From Halichondria panicea (Eukaryota > Porifera > Demospongiae > Suberitida > Halichondriidae): DNA of 64,000 nucleotides. This document shows positions 1-11,800 of this stretch, piece after piece; the stretch's first letter is position 1, and the number at the start of each line of letters is the position of its first letter. Location of the stretch: NCBI RefSeq assembly GCF_963675165.1, contig NC_087379.1, positions 2,174,201 through 2,238,200 on the forward strand. The letters are read 5' to 3'. The notes under the pieces were generated by a model. The model had not been told where the DNA came from, did no database searches, and was given only the letters and a program-made list of their open reading frames with translations. The position numbers and the translations under genes are program-made.

Positions 1-33
1 TAACTAAAATCATATATAACTTTATCTACTAAC

Positions 34-1124
34 CTACTGAGGTGGGTAACCATAAGTGTTTGGATATCCAGCAGGTGGGCCTCCCTGTGGGGGGTATGCT
101 CCTCCTTGTGGGGCGTATGCCGCATTCGGAGGGGGCACTCCTTGTGTGGGATGGTAAGGATTCCCACCAGCAGGGGGTCCTCCATAGGGTGGGGGGTGTT
201 GGGAGGTAGGTGGTGGGGCAAACGGGGCTGCAGTAGGGGGAGCTCCATACGGCGGGGCTTGGCTTGGGTATCCCGGTGCTTGCGAGTATGGTGTACTCTG
301 AGGCGGTGGCTGGTATGGTTGGGCTTGCTGCGGTGGGGGCTGATACGGTTGCTGCTGTGGTGGTTGAGAGTACGGGGCACCATGAGGAGGTTGCTGGTAC
401 GGGACACCATGGGGAGGTTGCTGGTAGGGAGCCGGTTGTGCTGGCGGCTGGTATGGGTGGGCATGAGGAGGTGGTGGTTGGCCGTATGGCTGAGATTGTC
501 CAGTTGGACACTGTGCCACTACAGGAGGTCGTGCTTCATCGAGAATTTTTTGAGCCTTTTCTTTGTCAAAATGAAAGTCGATAGCCTCCAAAACAGTATA
601 TTTACCAACTGGGTCGTTGATGTGGCTATGGGGGGGGATATTGTTATTATTATGTGAATAACAATAACCTATGACTGGATATGTTTACTTTGCGACTACT
701 CCGACTGCTTTCAATTTCCCATCTGCAAAGGTGAAGGCTGCGACAACTTTTTTTGCATCACTTCCAGTCAAAACTGTAAGCCTCTACAATAAAAAGAACG
801 AAGAATTATTTTAATAGTGTACATACGTACGTACGTACTTACCGGCTCAATCAAATCCAGCACTTCGGTCTTTTCAGATGCATGAGGAAAGTTGCCTATC
901 ACTTCCGCAGTCTACAATATCATAGGATCAAGATAGGCAAGAAGTATACAATCACAACTGTACCTGCTCTCCAGAGAACCAGTAGTTTTGAAGGAAGCTC
1001 TCCAGAGCAGACTTTTTGTTGGAGAAAAATGGCTACAGTATCAGTAATGAGACACTCAAATCCTTAAACATACACTCACCTGCTCAAGCTGTGATTTTAA
1101 GCTGTTAAATGTCTGTGGATCCAT
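34..1124 (-). CDS. DUF4476-like protein with proline-rich tail (intact copy)
   Basis: Five exons on the minus strand: 1080-1124, 964-1011, 843-911, 689-783 and 34-625. All joins have GT-AG ends and keep frame, giving about 282 residues. The first 110 residues are short amphipathic helical blocks with repeated F-x(5)-K motifs (NFPHASEKTEVL, AFTFADGKLKAV, DFHFDKEKAQKIL), which resemble the DUF4476 domain of invertebrate proteins. The rest is a Pro/Tyr/Gln/Gly-rich tail ending YPNTYGYPPQ. There is no signal peptide or membrane segment, so it is probably cytosolic. The start was chosen because the same MD-QTFNSLKSQL start occurs in the neighbouring paralogue. The biochemical role is unknown. The DUF4476 assignment is from memory of the family pattern, not a search. 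Confidence 0.75.
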
Positions 1125-2610
1125 TATTTTAGCTGGGTAGACTACAGTCTAGTAGAAAGCTCTGTGGTCGAGTGAATTGTAAAAGAAGGGGCGTACCTCT
1201 CACCCTCGAAACTAACTTTTCTACACCGGCTAATTACCGAGAACATGTCGCTAATTGGTCAAAATGTAAACGTCACAAATAGTCATGTGCCACCGCCCAC
1301 ACGCTAACTATCACTGCAAATAATTTATTATCGTATAAGTCATCACTGGCGGTCTGTTATCGAGGCTAAAATAACATCACCCACGCATTACGCATTTTGT
1401 GGTTTGTTCTGCCACAGGCCAGAAAAAGAGTAAGTGAAAAATGAGGCCAACACATTTTACAAAAGACTGGCATCACAAATAGAACAATCCCTACATATAT
1501 AGTACTATGTGCTGGCTAAGATGCCGACTATCATTCTCTCTCCTCCGATCATCAATCATGTCCATTAGAGGAGCAAGGTCCTCATGTGGGCACGCAGCGT
1601 TAATCCCTACAGCCGTGGACCTGAATGTAACATTACATTATGAACTATTTTCACTTACTCTTTTTTTTTCACTTACTTTGAACCTTCTATCATTGCATTA
1701 AAAATAAAAAAAAGTTCACAGTATACTGATGGGTGATCCGGTGACTTGAAAATGACATTTGATTGCTGAATAATGTGTTCCAGACATGCATAATAATTAT
1801 ATGAGGTGCGTTAATAAAATACCGAAAAGTGTTGATACGTATAGCTACATAGATCTTAGCCTCGATTCTATAGTGACCTGTTGCTTTTTGTAAAATAGTC
1901 ACATCGATAATTTTAGTCCTTCCGTCTTTTTAAATAGTGATAGCCATCTATACATGCTGCATCATGCATCTAGATCTAGCCTCGTTTCCAGCCGAGTTGT
2001 CTCTTCGTTCTATTAAAAAAAAAAATCGGCCTGCATGGGATCGAGGCTACATGCATGAATGCTGATTATTATTGTGGATTTTATCTGGCTCAAGGAACAC
2101 TTACACCACACTGACACACCCACCTTAATTGCAGCTCTTTTCTGCACTTTCTCCAGTTCATTTACGTATTATTTTACTGTGGTGCATGCATGCATGTGGG
2201 TTCCATGCATAGTTGCATTTTTTATGCGGCCTGAAATCAAGGCGATATGAGACACCATGCATGCAGGATTTCAAAATTCGACCTCTATAGCTTCGTAATT
2301 ATTTACGCCTTAAATCGAGGTCTTAAGGTAGCTGAAACTATAATATATAGCTAGGGGAAGGTGTCATGAAGTAAGAGCTATAGAATCTGATTGGTCCAAT
2401 AGTTTTGAAACAGCCATGTATGCTGATCATGATTGCATGTAGTATATAAATGGACACATGTTCATGTCATTTTACTTGCTTGTTGACCACCTCAATCATG
2501 ATAATAAATAAAATCAAACAGCCATAAATACATGCAGTACCATGCAGGCCAATAGTAAATTGTTGTTGACAATCAGCTATATTTATAACTGTATCACTAT
2601 ATCTACTAAC
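1125..2610. other. intergenic, AT-rich, no gene seen
   Basis: This stretch lies between two tandem DUF4476-like genes. The only structure recognised is at about 1978-2049, where a left half (agcctcgtttccag) and a right half (gggatcgaggct) form a degenerate copy of the 'agcctcg...ccaggcc' inverted-repeat family seen again near 9.3, 44.8 and 59.8-61.8 kb. No supported coding exon was found on either strand. Confidence 0.5.
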
Positions 2611-3770
2611 CTATACTGAGGCCGTGGGAAACCGTAAGTGTTTGGATATCCAGTAGGAGGGGCCTCCAGGAGGGGGGTATGCTCCTCCTTGTGGGGCATA
2701 TGCTGTATTCGGAGGGGGCACTCCTTGTGTTGCGTAGTAAGGATTCCCACCAACAGGGGATCCTCCATAGGGTGGGGTATACGGGGCTGCAGTAGGCTGT
2801 GGGGGAGCTCTATACGAGGCTTGGCTTAGGTATTCCAGATTATTGGCTACCAGTCCCAGTCCCAGTCCCATACTTCGAGCAATAGACACCTCCAAAGACC
2901 TCTCTACAAAACCAAATCCCGGTGCTTGCGAGTTTAGTGTACACTGAGGAGGTGGCTGGTATAGTTGGGCTTGCTGCGGTGGGGGCTGATACGGTTGCTG
3001 GCGTGGTGGTTGAGAGTACAGGGCACCATAGGGAGCCGGTTGTGCTGGCGGCTGGTACGGGTGGGCATGAGGAGGTGGTGGTTGGTGGTTGGCTGTATGG
3101 CTGAGGTTGTCCAGCTGGACACTGTGCCACTACAGGAGGTCGTGCTTTATCGAGAATCTTTCGAGCCTTTTCTTTGTCAAAGGCAAAATCGATAGCCTCC
3201 AGAACATCGTATTTACCAACTGGATCGTTGATGTGGCTATAATTATGAGGTAGAAATGTTGTTACTGTTATATGTGAACAAACAATAACCAAGACTACTC
3301 TGCATAATGGATATTGTGTTTACTTTGCAACTAATCCGACTGCTTTCAATTTATCATCTGCAAAGGTGAAGGCTGCAACAACTTTTCTTGCACCAACTCC
3401 AGTCAAAACTGTAAGCCTCTACAATAAAAGAGCGGAAAATCATTTTCCCAATTATGTACGTACATACTTACCGGCTTAATCAAAGCCAGCACTTCGGTCT
3501 TTTCGGATGAATGAGGAAAGTTGCCTATCACTTTCGCAGCCTAGATATCAAGCAATCAATGTAAATAGTTATGTCACAAATGTACCTGCTCTCCAGAAAA
3601 CCAGTAGTTCTGAAGGAAACTCTCCAGAGTAGACTTTTTGTCAGAGAAAAACGGCTATATACAGACAGCAGTATAATTATATTATTGTGAGTCACCCAAT
3701 CCTGCACCACACATGTACTTACCTCATCTTTAAGCTGTGATTTTAAACTGTTAAATGTCTGTAGATCCAT
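2611..3770 (-). CDS. DUF4476-like paralogue with frameshifted proline-rich tail
   Basis: Tandem paralogue of the gene at 34-1124. Exons 3723-3770, 3586-3633, 3472-3540 and 3324-3418 match it one for one in length and phase; exon 1 is one codon longer. The last exon starts at 3236 and begins normally (YDVLEAIDFAFDKEKA). Near 3085-3095 an extra 8 bases, relative to the intact copy, shift the Pro-rich tail into a Ser/Thr-rich frame that stops near 2840. A further one-base difference near 2665 shifts the last residues. The tail also has an insertion encoding a Gly-Leu run (near 2850-2880) and lacks some repeat units. The folded N-terminal part is intact, so a shorter protein may still be made. 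A decayed pseudogene or an assembly error are the alternatives. Confidence 0.6.
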
Positions 3771-4244
3771 TTATAATTTAATTAATAGCTGTAAATAAAA
3801 TGTAACTAAATGCTCACACTGACATGCACAGCTTGCATGCAGAGAAACGTGGGTGTTGTGGTAAAGCGAGAGGCGTATCTCTCACCTCTGCCTCGAAACT
3901 AACTGTCTACTAATTATCGATAACATGTCGCCCTCTACTTGGCTCTAGTTGCCCAAAGGGGTGTGTCAGGGTCAAAGGTTACCCTGTCTTAGCACACTTT
4001 TGGCGCGAAGTAGATATACCGCACACAAAGTTCTTTTGTGGTTGACTGTATCAAGTACACAGTGAAAAAGTGCTCTCCCTACTTTCTATATGGACTTTTT
4101 ATCATCACAACACCACAGAGAGGTAGGTAGGAAGGCTTGTGCATGTGTACTAAGCAACTTTGTGCCCGAGACAACTGTACATGAGATATGAAGACTTCAG
4201 CTATTTTGTTATTAAAGTCTCTCTATCCATTCCCTATATAGAGA
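3771..4244. other. divergent intergenic region, possible shared promoter
   Basis: 474 bases lie between the start of the minus-strand DUF4476-like paralogue and the first recognised exon of the plus-strand Myb-tail gene. No Myb repeat or other exon was recognised. The sequence just before 4245 (ccctatatag) could serve as a splice acceptor, so an unseen upstream exon of the plus-strand gene remains possible. Confidence 0.45.
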
Positions 4245-7200
4245 ATGGCAATGACTAGTCCATTGTCACTGGATTCAAGTAGTGGCAGCTCTAGGGGAGA
4301 CCAAGAGAGCCCTAAGAGTCGATCCAGCTCTTTCTCCATATCTGCAATTCTCTCAGACGATATCGGAAGTCAAAAGAAATCAAATCTCTCCTGGAGGACG
4401 ACCCCCACCAGTGAAGCAGGCAAGGATAGAATGTTATCGCACACTCCTAAAAGGCCTAAAGAGGCAGAGCTCCAACGAATGAGTACTGTAAAGAGATTGC
4501 CACAGATATCACTAACGGAGGCAGCTGGTCTAATAGCCCCAGGCAGCTCTAGTACACTACAAGGTATGTACATGTGGTTGTTCACTGTAGCAAGGACTTT
4601 GTAGAGTATATATAAGCATGACTTATACAATTGTTGTTAATACTGTAGTGAGGGTCTCTGTTAGTTACACAAAGGTATAGCCAGCATATCAAGATTTCAT
4701 TGTTTTCGTGTAGTGTAAAGTATATTGTAGCTCAAGCCCCCCCCCCCACACACACACACACACCCACAGTACACCCCTCCCACCCTATTGCCTCTATTGG
4801 AACCACGCCCCCAATGCACCATCGACAGCACAACTCCTCCCTCACCGCCTCCCCCTTTGACCCGTCGTTTCTCCATGCCCTTGGACAGCAAACTAGTCCG
4901 ACAGAGAAAGAAGATTTGCTGAGTGACTCACTGGGCATGCTTAGTACTGTGGCCATGTATCATAGCGAGCTGAGCTCTTCACTGGGTACTCCTATTCAGA
5001 ACAAAATGGCTGATATCAGGATCACATCGAGTCATGGTGAATCTACATGCACACACTCAGTAGGACCTGGCACGTTTGTATCTTTACACTTGACCTGGTA
5101 CTTATGCATTTACAGTAGTTAACACTTTTTTTGTAAATAAACAAACCTGTATACGGTACATGCATAAATGTTAATCAGTGTTTGTTTATAGCGCATAAAT
5201 GTTAATTAATATTTGACACTTATCATTTTTCGCTACAGATGGGTCTGACAAGAGCAGTGACTGGAATGGGGGAGACCCTGTCATCAACACGTCTAAAGCC
5301 CTGGAAAAAAGCCGCCGAACACCCAGTATCCTCAAAAGGAGAACCAGAAAACCTGTAAGTCCTCTGATAAGGCCAATCATTGTCTGTGGTGTATTGGAGA
5401 GGGTTGGGTATTGTTTGAACAGCACATGAATCCTATTACCCCAACCACTGCCTGTACAGTGTACATGTGCCACTTCCACCCACATCGTGTAAACAAAACT
5501 TCAAATACACAACAGCTGGTCTTTGGTCAACCTAATAACCAGTCTCTAGAGAACTATTGAGGACAGAAGTCCCAAAAAATGTTGCACTTGTGGCAATTTT
5601 GGTGGGGTTTTAATCCAAACTCAAAAACTCCCCTTTTTAAGACTTTTTTGTCTGAACACGTACATGTACGTGTACATGTAGATAACCAGCACACTGTTAA
5701 CCATTGCACTGTCACTGACTGTATGCTTCATGTGTTACAATTTCATGTGTTACAATTCTCTCTTCAGTGTGGTAGTGTTGGGTCTGACTCTGGAATCAGT
5801 GGAGATGAGACTGTTTCTCGTGATAGAACCAACCTCAATGCTGGGTTCCTCTCTCCTCTCGCCAGTGAGAAGTCTGCTCTAAATAGTCAACAATCTGGGT
5901 TCTCTCCCTCGATATTTCTTAGTCGACCAGACCATTCAGTAATGTCAGATGATCAAAGTGAGGTGGTGAAGGGAAGACAGAGCCCTTTCTCTGATTCAGA
6001 CTCAAATCATGATGGTGGGTTTTTTGGTTTTATTATCTAGTATCTAGTATATATGTGCTTGTTTAAGGTACACTATTACGAGTAACTATAAAAGTTATTG
6101 TCTTAATTAATCACTTTAAATTATTCACTTGACCTTTTTAGATTACATGTTCACCTGGAAACATTGTGCAGTTCATGTCCTTGTGTACATGTATAAAACA
6201 CTTCTTACATGTAATGTGTGGTATGTAATGTAATCTTTACTTCCTTTTCATGCAGAAGACTTCACCACATCAACACCTATCAAGTTGGACAAAGAGAATG
6301 TTGTTGTACGAAGGAGACGACCCGGCTGGTCCCCCAACATCCTTAGGAGGCGTCAAATCACTACTGAGGTTAGTCCAGTACTGAAAGTTACACTGTGGTG
6401 GATACACTTGCCTTTTTAAAGCTTCCATATACAGTGCACAGTGTACAGGTGTATTCAATACAGTGGGAAACATTTTTAAAGTTGCTCAGTTCATTAATTA
6501 GAAACCCTGACACAAGTTATACACAGTATGTAGATCAGTGCATAATAATTACTTATGATACAGTTTATTTTGTGAAAATTGACCTTTAATTTGCTCTATT
6601 CATACATGTAGATTAGAACTTGGCACAAGTTGTATTGATATGGATTACTGTACATGTATGTACATCATGTTAGCCACTTTAGCTTACCCTCTGTGTCATC
6701 CCTCCCCCTGCAGAGCTCCAGTGAGTCTGAGCACCCTGTCAAGAGGTCACTGTCCTCACCACACTCACCCCCAACAAAGAGACACAAGAAGAGCAAGGCA
6801 CGAACCAAGCTCAGCCCTCTTCTCGAAAATGCCTGTTCTCCCATTTCAAAAACTGACCACATTCCGAGCCCCCTCACACACTCTACAACGCCCACACATC
6901 CACCCCAGTCACAAGCTTCACTCGTCACACAATCTACACACAGCAGCATGTCCATGGAAGTCCCGAAAACTTTCCAAATACCTATGAGTACCCAACACAC
7001 AAGCTTACCCGTTGCAACCACTTCAAACTCGTTTTTTAACCCGTATCTACTCAATCTCTCCCAGCCTCAACCAACGTGTATTATTCCACAACTCTTTCAA
7101 AACACCGGCCAAAATCTGACATATCCCGTTAACCATCTAATGCCTACAGTGACATCTCTTCAGCAGCACTCGTACTCCACTCCGATCCTCAGCCCCCCTC

Positions 7201-8448
7201 ATCAGTACCAAAGACCCCTGCTCAGTCCACCTATGGGTCTACCCCCTACTAGTAACCCCTATCTCCGGATGCCTTTTTATTTGCCTCAATCAAGTGGGTA
7301 TGGAAGTAATGGATTTGTTCAGATGCAAATGATGCCGCCTAATTTCTCTTACGGTGGTATTGGAAACACTTTTAATGCCTCTAGGAATTCGTTTGTTTCG
7401 AATATGTCGTTAAGTTCTTTGAGTGCGAATCAGAGTGCATCAAATAGCTCGTTTCTGAGGAGAGATGATAAATTGAAGAGTGTTCCACCTCGGTTCATCT
7501 TCCCCAGCATGAGGCCAGAGGGAAAGGTGGGTGTCGTACGTGTAGTGTGCGTGTGTGCGTGCGCGTGTACTGTACCAGGAGTTTATGAACTCTTGACTGT
7601 ACTAAGAGTGTACATGTAGTCCAGTACTACTGCAATATAACACTGAACGTATTTGTCTATAATGAGTTTGTCCTCCTGTATTGATACTTGTTCTCTTCTC
7701 CGTGCAGCGCTCAAGACTGACTGAGGCCATCAACAAATCACTATCCGAGACACCCTCTGAAAGCACAAGGGTAAGTGATGATGTCATGTGTTTATGTGTG
7801 TATATACATCAGTTTGTATAGTAACTTATAGCAAGAGTTTATGATAGAGAGAGAGTATCGAACGTAGGCATATTGTGTATCAGATGTATGCGGAGAGTAA
7901 CGTGACTTCCTGTATCTGTCACAAGCTTGGAATTTGCACACTGACCGATCCAGTGTGGGTGATGTAATCTATCAAGAAAGTAGATTATATCACCCACACT
8001 TGGATGGGTTGATAGATTACATCACCCACGCTTGGATTGGTCAGTGTGCAAATTCCAAGCTTGTGACAGATACAGGAAGTCACGTTACTCTCCGCATACA
8101 TCTGATGTACAGTATGCCTACGTTCGATACTCTCTCTCTATCATAAACTCTTGCTTATAGTGTACTGAAAGTTATACTTTGTATCTGCACATACGTACAT
8201 ATACTCTACATCTATCTGTGTTTGTGTTCACGTACAATATCTTTTAGGACAAATTCTCCCATATGTGGGGTGGGGTATCTGCTATGCTTAATTATAATTA
8301 TATTGTTACCCCACAGTTGCCCAAGGAGTGGACTAAATATGCGTGTGGTCAGACCAACGATCAGAAAGACATGACAGACAAAGCAAGGTCGTTCATCTTA
8401 CAATGTCGACCAAGAACACTAAACTTTGAAGAGGATGCTAATAATTAG
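4245..8448 (+). CDS. Myb-type C-terminal tail protein without Myb DNA-binding repeats
   Basis: Eight exons: 4245-4563, 4770-5036 (or from 4731, same frame), 5239-5354, 5768-6014, 6256-6368, 6714-7526, 7708-7770 and 8317-8448. All phases agree and give about 689 residues, low-complexity and rich in Ser and Pro. The last exon has W-T-K-Y-A-C-G-Q-T-N-D-Q, then MTDKAR and RTL. This resembles the C-terminal end of vertebrate c-Myb and A-Myb, which from memory has a W..V..GKTEDQ..MTEQAR pattern. Two basic motifs (RRTPSILKRR and GWSPNILRRR) recall the C-terminal regulatory region of Myb. Near the N-terminus FSISAIL fits the EH1 pattern used to bind Groucho/TLE. No R1-R2-R3 Myb repeats occur in the frame or in the 475 bases upstream. 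It is probably nuclear, perhaps a MuvB or co-repressor partner. The Myb link is suggestive rather than proven. Confidence 0.6.
7831..8154. mobile_element. near-perfect palindromic MITE in intron 7 of the Myb-tail gene
   Basis: The two arms (about 150 bases each) are almost perfect reverse complements, from gcaagagtttatgatagaga on the left to its complement ending ctcttgc on the right. The copies of ttata at 7826-7830 and 8155-8159 look like a 5-base target-site duplication. There is no coding capacity. The near-identity of the arms suggests recent insertion or ongoing arm-to-arm conversion. Confidence 0.85.
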
Positions 8449-8843
8449 TTTTCTCATTTTACCCTATAGCCGTTGCATTTGTTTCAACCCGCCCCGTGCA
8501 ATTATCAAAAATAATAATGTGATCTCACAGAGTTTATTATTTGTTTTGTCAAAAACATTTATTTTTCATGTTTACACGCTGGAACTAGTATTTAGAGCAG
8601 ACATGCAATAGATCGAGTTATTACTTGTCTCAAGTTGATTTTTATCTTCATCGTTAATACAATGTTATATAAATTTATTGAGAAAAGCAGTATATAATGA
8701 TTACACGTACATGCATGATCAAAACAATAATATTAATTGTTGTACAAAAAGATCACGTATACAACAGTGCAATTCAAGTACAGGTGGTGGTACCATTAAT
8801 TGTGGGGGCTGTGTATTGATCGAAAATGCACTAATTATATATG
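8449..8843. other. convergent intergenic region
   Basis: This is the shared 3' flank of the Myb-tail gene (plus) and WDR4 (minus). It is AT-rich with no recognised element, and probably holds both 3' UTRs. Confidence 0.4.
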
Positions 8844-11800
8844 CTATACAGTTTTCAGTTTTTTCTCTGGGGGTTGAGCGTTTATAAGCACATTATCTCC
8901 ACTTTCACTGAGAGATTGTTCTAGACTGTGGTTGGAGTCATCAGAAATGGGCTTGTCTTTGCTGTCAGAAGTACTCCGATGATCGCTCTCCACAATAACT
9001 TGTTGATTGCTTTTCTTGGCTTTCTGGTCTCTAATTCTCTCCTCTTTCCGAGCAAGGTAGATAGACATGTTGTCAAATGTGTGTTTCTTTAGATCTTTAA
9101 AAGACCTGCTCCTAGTTACATCACCTACGGAATTGTACAAGGGAAAGATCTCATTATCCGTTGTACTTAAAATTAATATTAATGAGCATAGCAGGAATTG
9201 CATGACATACACGTATAGTTTAGGAATTAAACAAACCAAGTATAATATCAGGAGTGCATGTGCTCCTGGTAATAGGTCAGGAGCTGGTAATATCAATATA
9301 ATAATAATGATGAATCTCTAACCTTAGCCCCAGGCCAATTTTTTTTTAATAGAATGAAGTTGAAACTAGTTGGCAGCCTAGCTATAGAGACAACGAGGCT
9401 GGGAACGAGGCTACCCTAACCTTTGAGCTGATCCCACTTGCATAGTTGGCTGAGAAGTGGACTCTCTTCAAGTGAACATTGCTTCAACTGTACAACACAC
9501 CACATCACCACGGTGACACACTAACAATAGAGCTACGTAGAATACCGTATAGCGGGTTATTTACGGTGGTGCACATTTTTGTACAAACGACACACTTAAA
9601 TATTTCTATAATCTTTTCGTACAGCTCAGGATATAGTGACGTTGAAATCTATTGTGGCAGAATAATTTCGTAGTTTTAATTTTCGTGTGATGCTCTTCAA
9701 TACGAAAATAACCCGCTACACGGTAGTAAATGCGTATGTACGTACCTCATCACCCAGGAGTTGATATTGGAGCAGTGGCTCTGTCGGATGTGATCGAGAC
9801 ACCCACAAATGATCCGACCAATCAAAAGCACAACTCCACGGCTCCTGTTCAGAAGGTGGTGCCAATTTCAGGTTGCCGCGACAACACGGAGACAATTTAC
9901 CATCAGATGAAAAGTTATAGAGAAGAATTTCAGGGAGGCTATATTAAAATGGTAGTCAGGTATATCTACAATACAACACCGTTAGATCCATACAGCTTTA
10001 CACACTAATAACACTGTATTTCTACCTTTCAACAATGGCTGCCAATAGTGGACTGTTGCTGTTTCCATGGGAGCAAGCCAGCTGCACCACGACCAGAGGC
10101 TCACTGTTGGGGGAGGGGAAGTGCTCAGTGTGCAGTAGTCTCCCGTCTCTCCAGCTCCACACTCGAATAGTGCCGTCCTGTGGGGTGGGGGGAAGGGAGG
10201 TGTGCAGGTATCCTGCTATCTCTTACATGTAACTAGAAACTAGAAACATAATGAGACGATGTCTTTTGAGACTTGGGTATCATTCCACTACACGTGGTTT
10301 TACAAAGGTGGTCGTTGTTGAGGGGTTGCTTTGTACACTTATTTGGGATTGTCTTACAGCAGAATTATAAGAGCTATAGACCGTTCAACTAGGGTGTATA
10401 TATTGGGCCTGTCAAAATAACCACGATTGACTTACTCCAGATCCAGACAGGAGAAGGTGAGGGTATGGATCGCATAGACAAAGCGTGCTCACAAACCTGC
10501 ATGAGATGTGTACTTATGTGGTATAGCTATGGAGATGTACTCACTCTTTGTGACCAAGGCAATAGCTCTCAATGTTGTAGGAATTTGGGTAGTTACTGAC
10601 TCGTATTTTCTCATCTCGGTCGGAAGTGATCACATGAGTAGCACATGATGGAATCACCTGCAAGGGAAAACATTATTTATGTTATGTATGTTATGTGATG
10701 GCTGGAGCAGGTAATAACAAAAGTTCCATCAATGGAATTTTACACTCAGGATACATGTAGTGGGTGGTAGAAAGGAATGTGACACTAGCTGGAGCCATGT
10801 GAGAGCACATGATCTAGCACATGGTGTGCAGACCAGCTGTAGCTTTGTTTAAGTTTGTGTGTTGAGATTGAGAAGATGGCCACCTCAAAAGAACATGACC
10901 TCAGTGGCTATCAGCATCATTTCCTGAAGAATGTGAAGGACTATGATTGTCCCATATGTCTGCATGTGACCCGAGAGCCCAGCCTCACCAGCTGCTGTGG
11001 ACAGCACTTTTGTCAAGCCTGCATCCAAAAGATACTCACTGAGTACAAACCTTGCCCTCTTTGTAAGCAGGCGGGATATTCGATCATGCTCGACAAGAAG
11101 CAGAAGAGACGAATTTTCGATCTTCAAATTTATTGCGCCAAGAAGGGAGACGGATGTAGATGGACTGGAACAATGGGAAATCTTCAAAACCATGCTGACA
11201 AATGCCGTTTCTATGTGGTCGATTGCCCAAACAAATGTGGAACGCAGCACAAGAGGAGAGAATTAAGACCACACATACTGAACTGCGCATATAGACCATT
11301 CAACTGTAGATACTGTCAACTAAGTGGGCCTTTACGAGAGATAAAAACCCTCCATCTTTCCGTGTGTTCAAAGTACCCAGTGGCATGCCCCAACGAGTGT
11401 GGAGTGGCTCCCCCAGAGAGAGGTCAACTGGAGGGGCACCTGAGAGAGTGTCCGCTGGCAATGGTCGAGTGTGAGCTGAAGGAGCTGGGCTGTGAGGAGG
11501 TGGTACAACGGAAGGACGCAGACAAACACATGGAGGAGACCACAGAGAAACACATGAAACTTATGACCCTTCATTATGCAAAAATTGTCAAGAATCAAGC
11601 TAGCATGACGGAGCAGATTACGAAATTTAAGGAGGAAAACAAGAAACTGAAAACAGACCTGAAAAATGCTCTGCACAAAGAAGTGGACCACATGACGCAG
11701 CACTTAAGTTCTAACGTAGAGGACATTGTCATCTCTTATGACAAGCAAACCGATAGAAGATCTTTGAGCGGGGAAGTATTAACCTATCCATCAAAATGTA

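Noticed and set aside
106-657. Plus-strand open frames over 106-657 and 2638-3195
   Set aside because: They are shadows of the proline-rich tails encoded on the minus strand, whose exons have consistent splice sites and paralogue support.
4700-4768. C/CA-rich tract as coding sequence at the start of Myb-tail exon 2
   Set aside because: Both acceptors (4731 and 4770) keep the frame, but the CA tract behaves like the acceptor tracts of other introns here, so the 4770 start is preferred.
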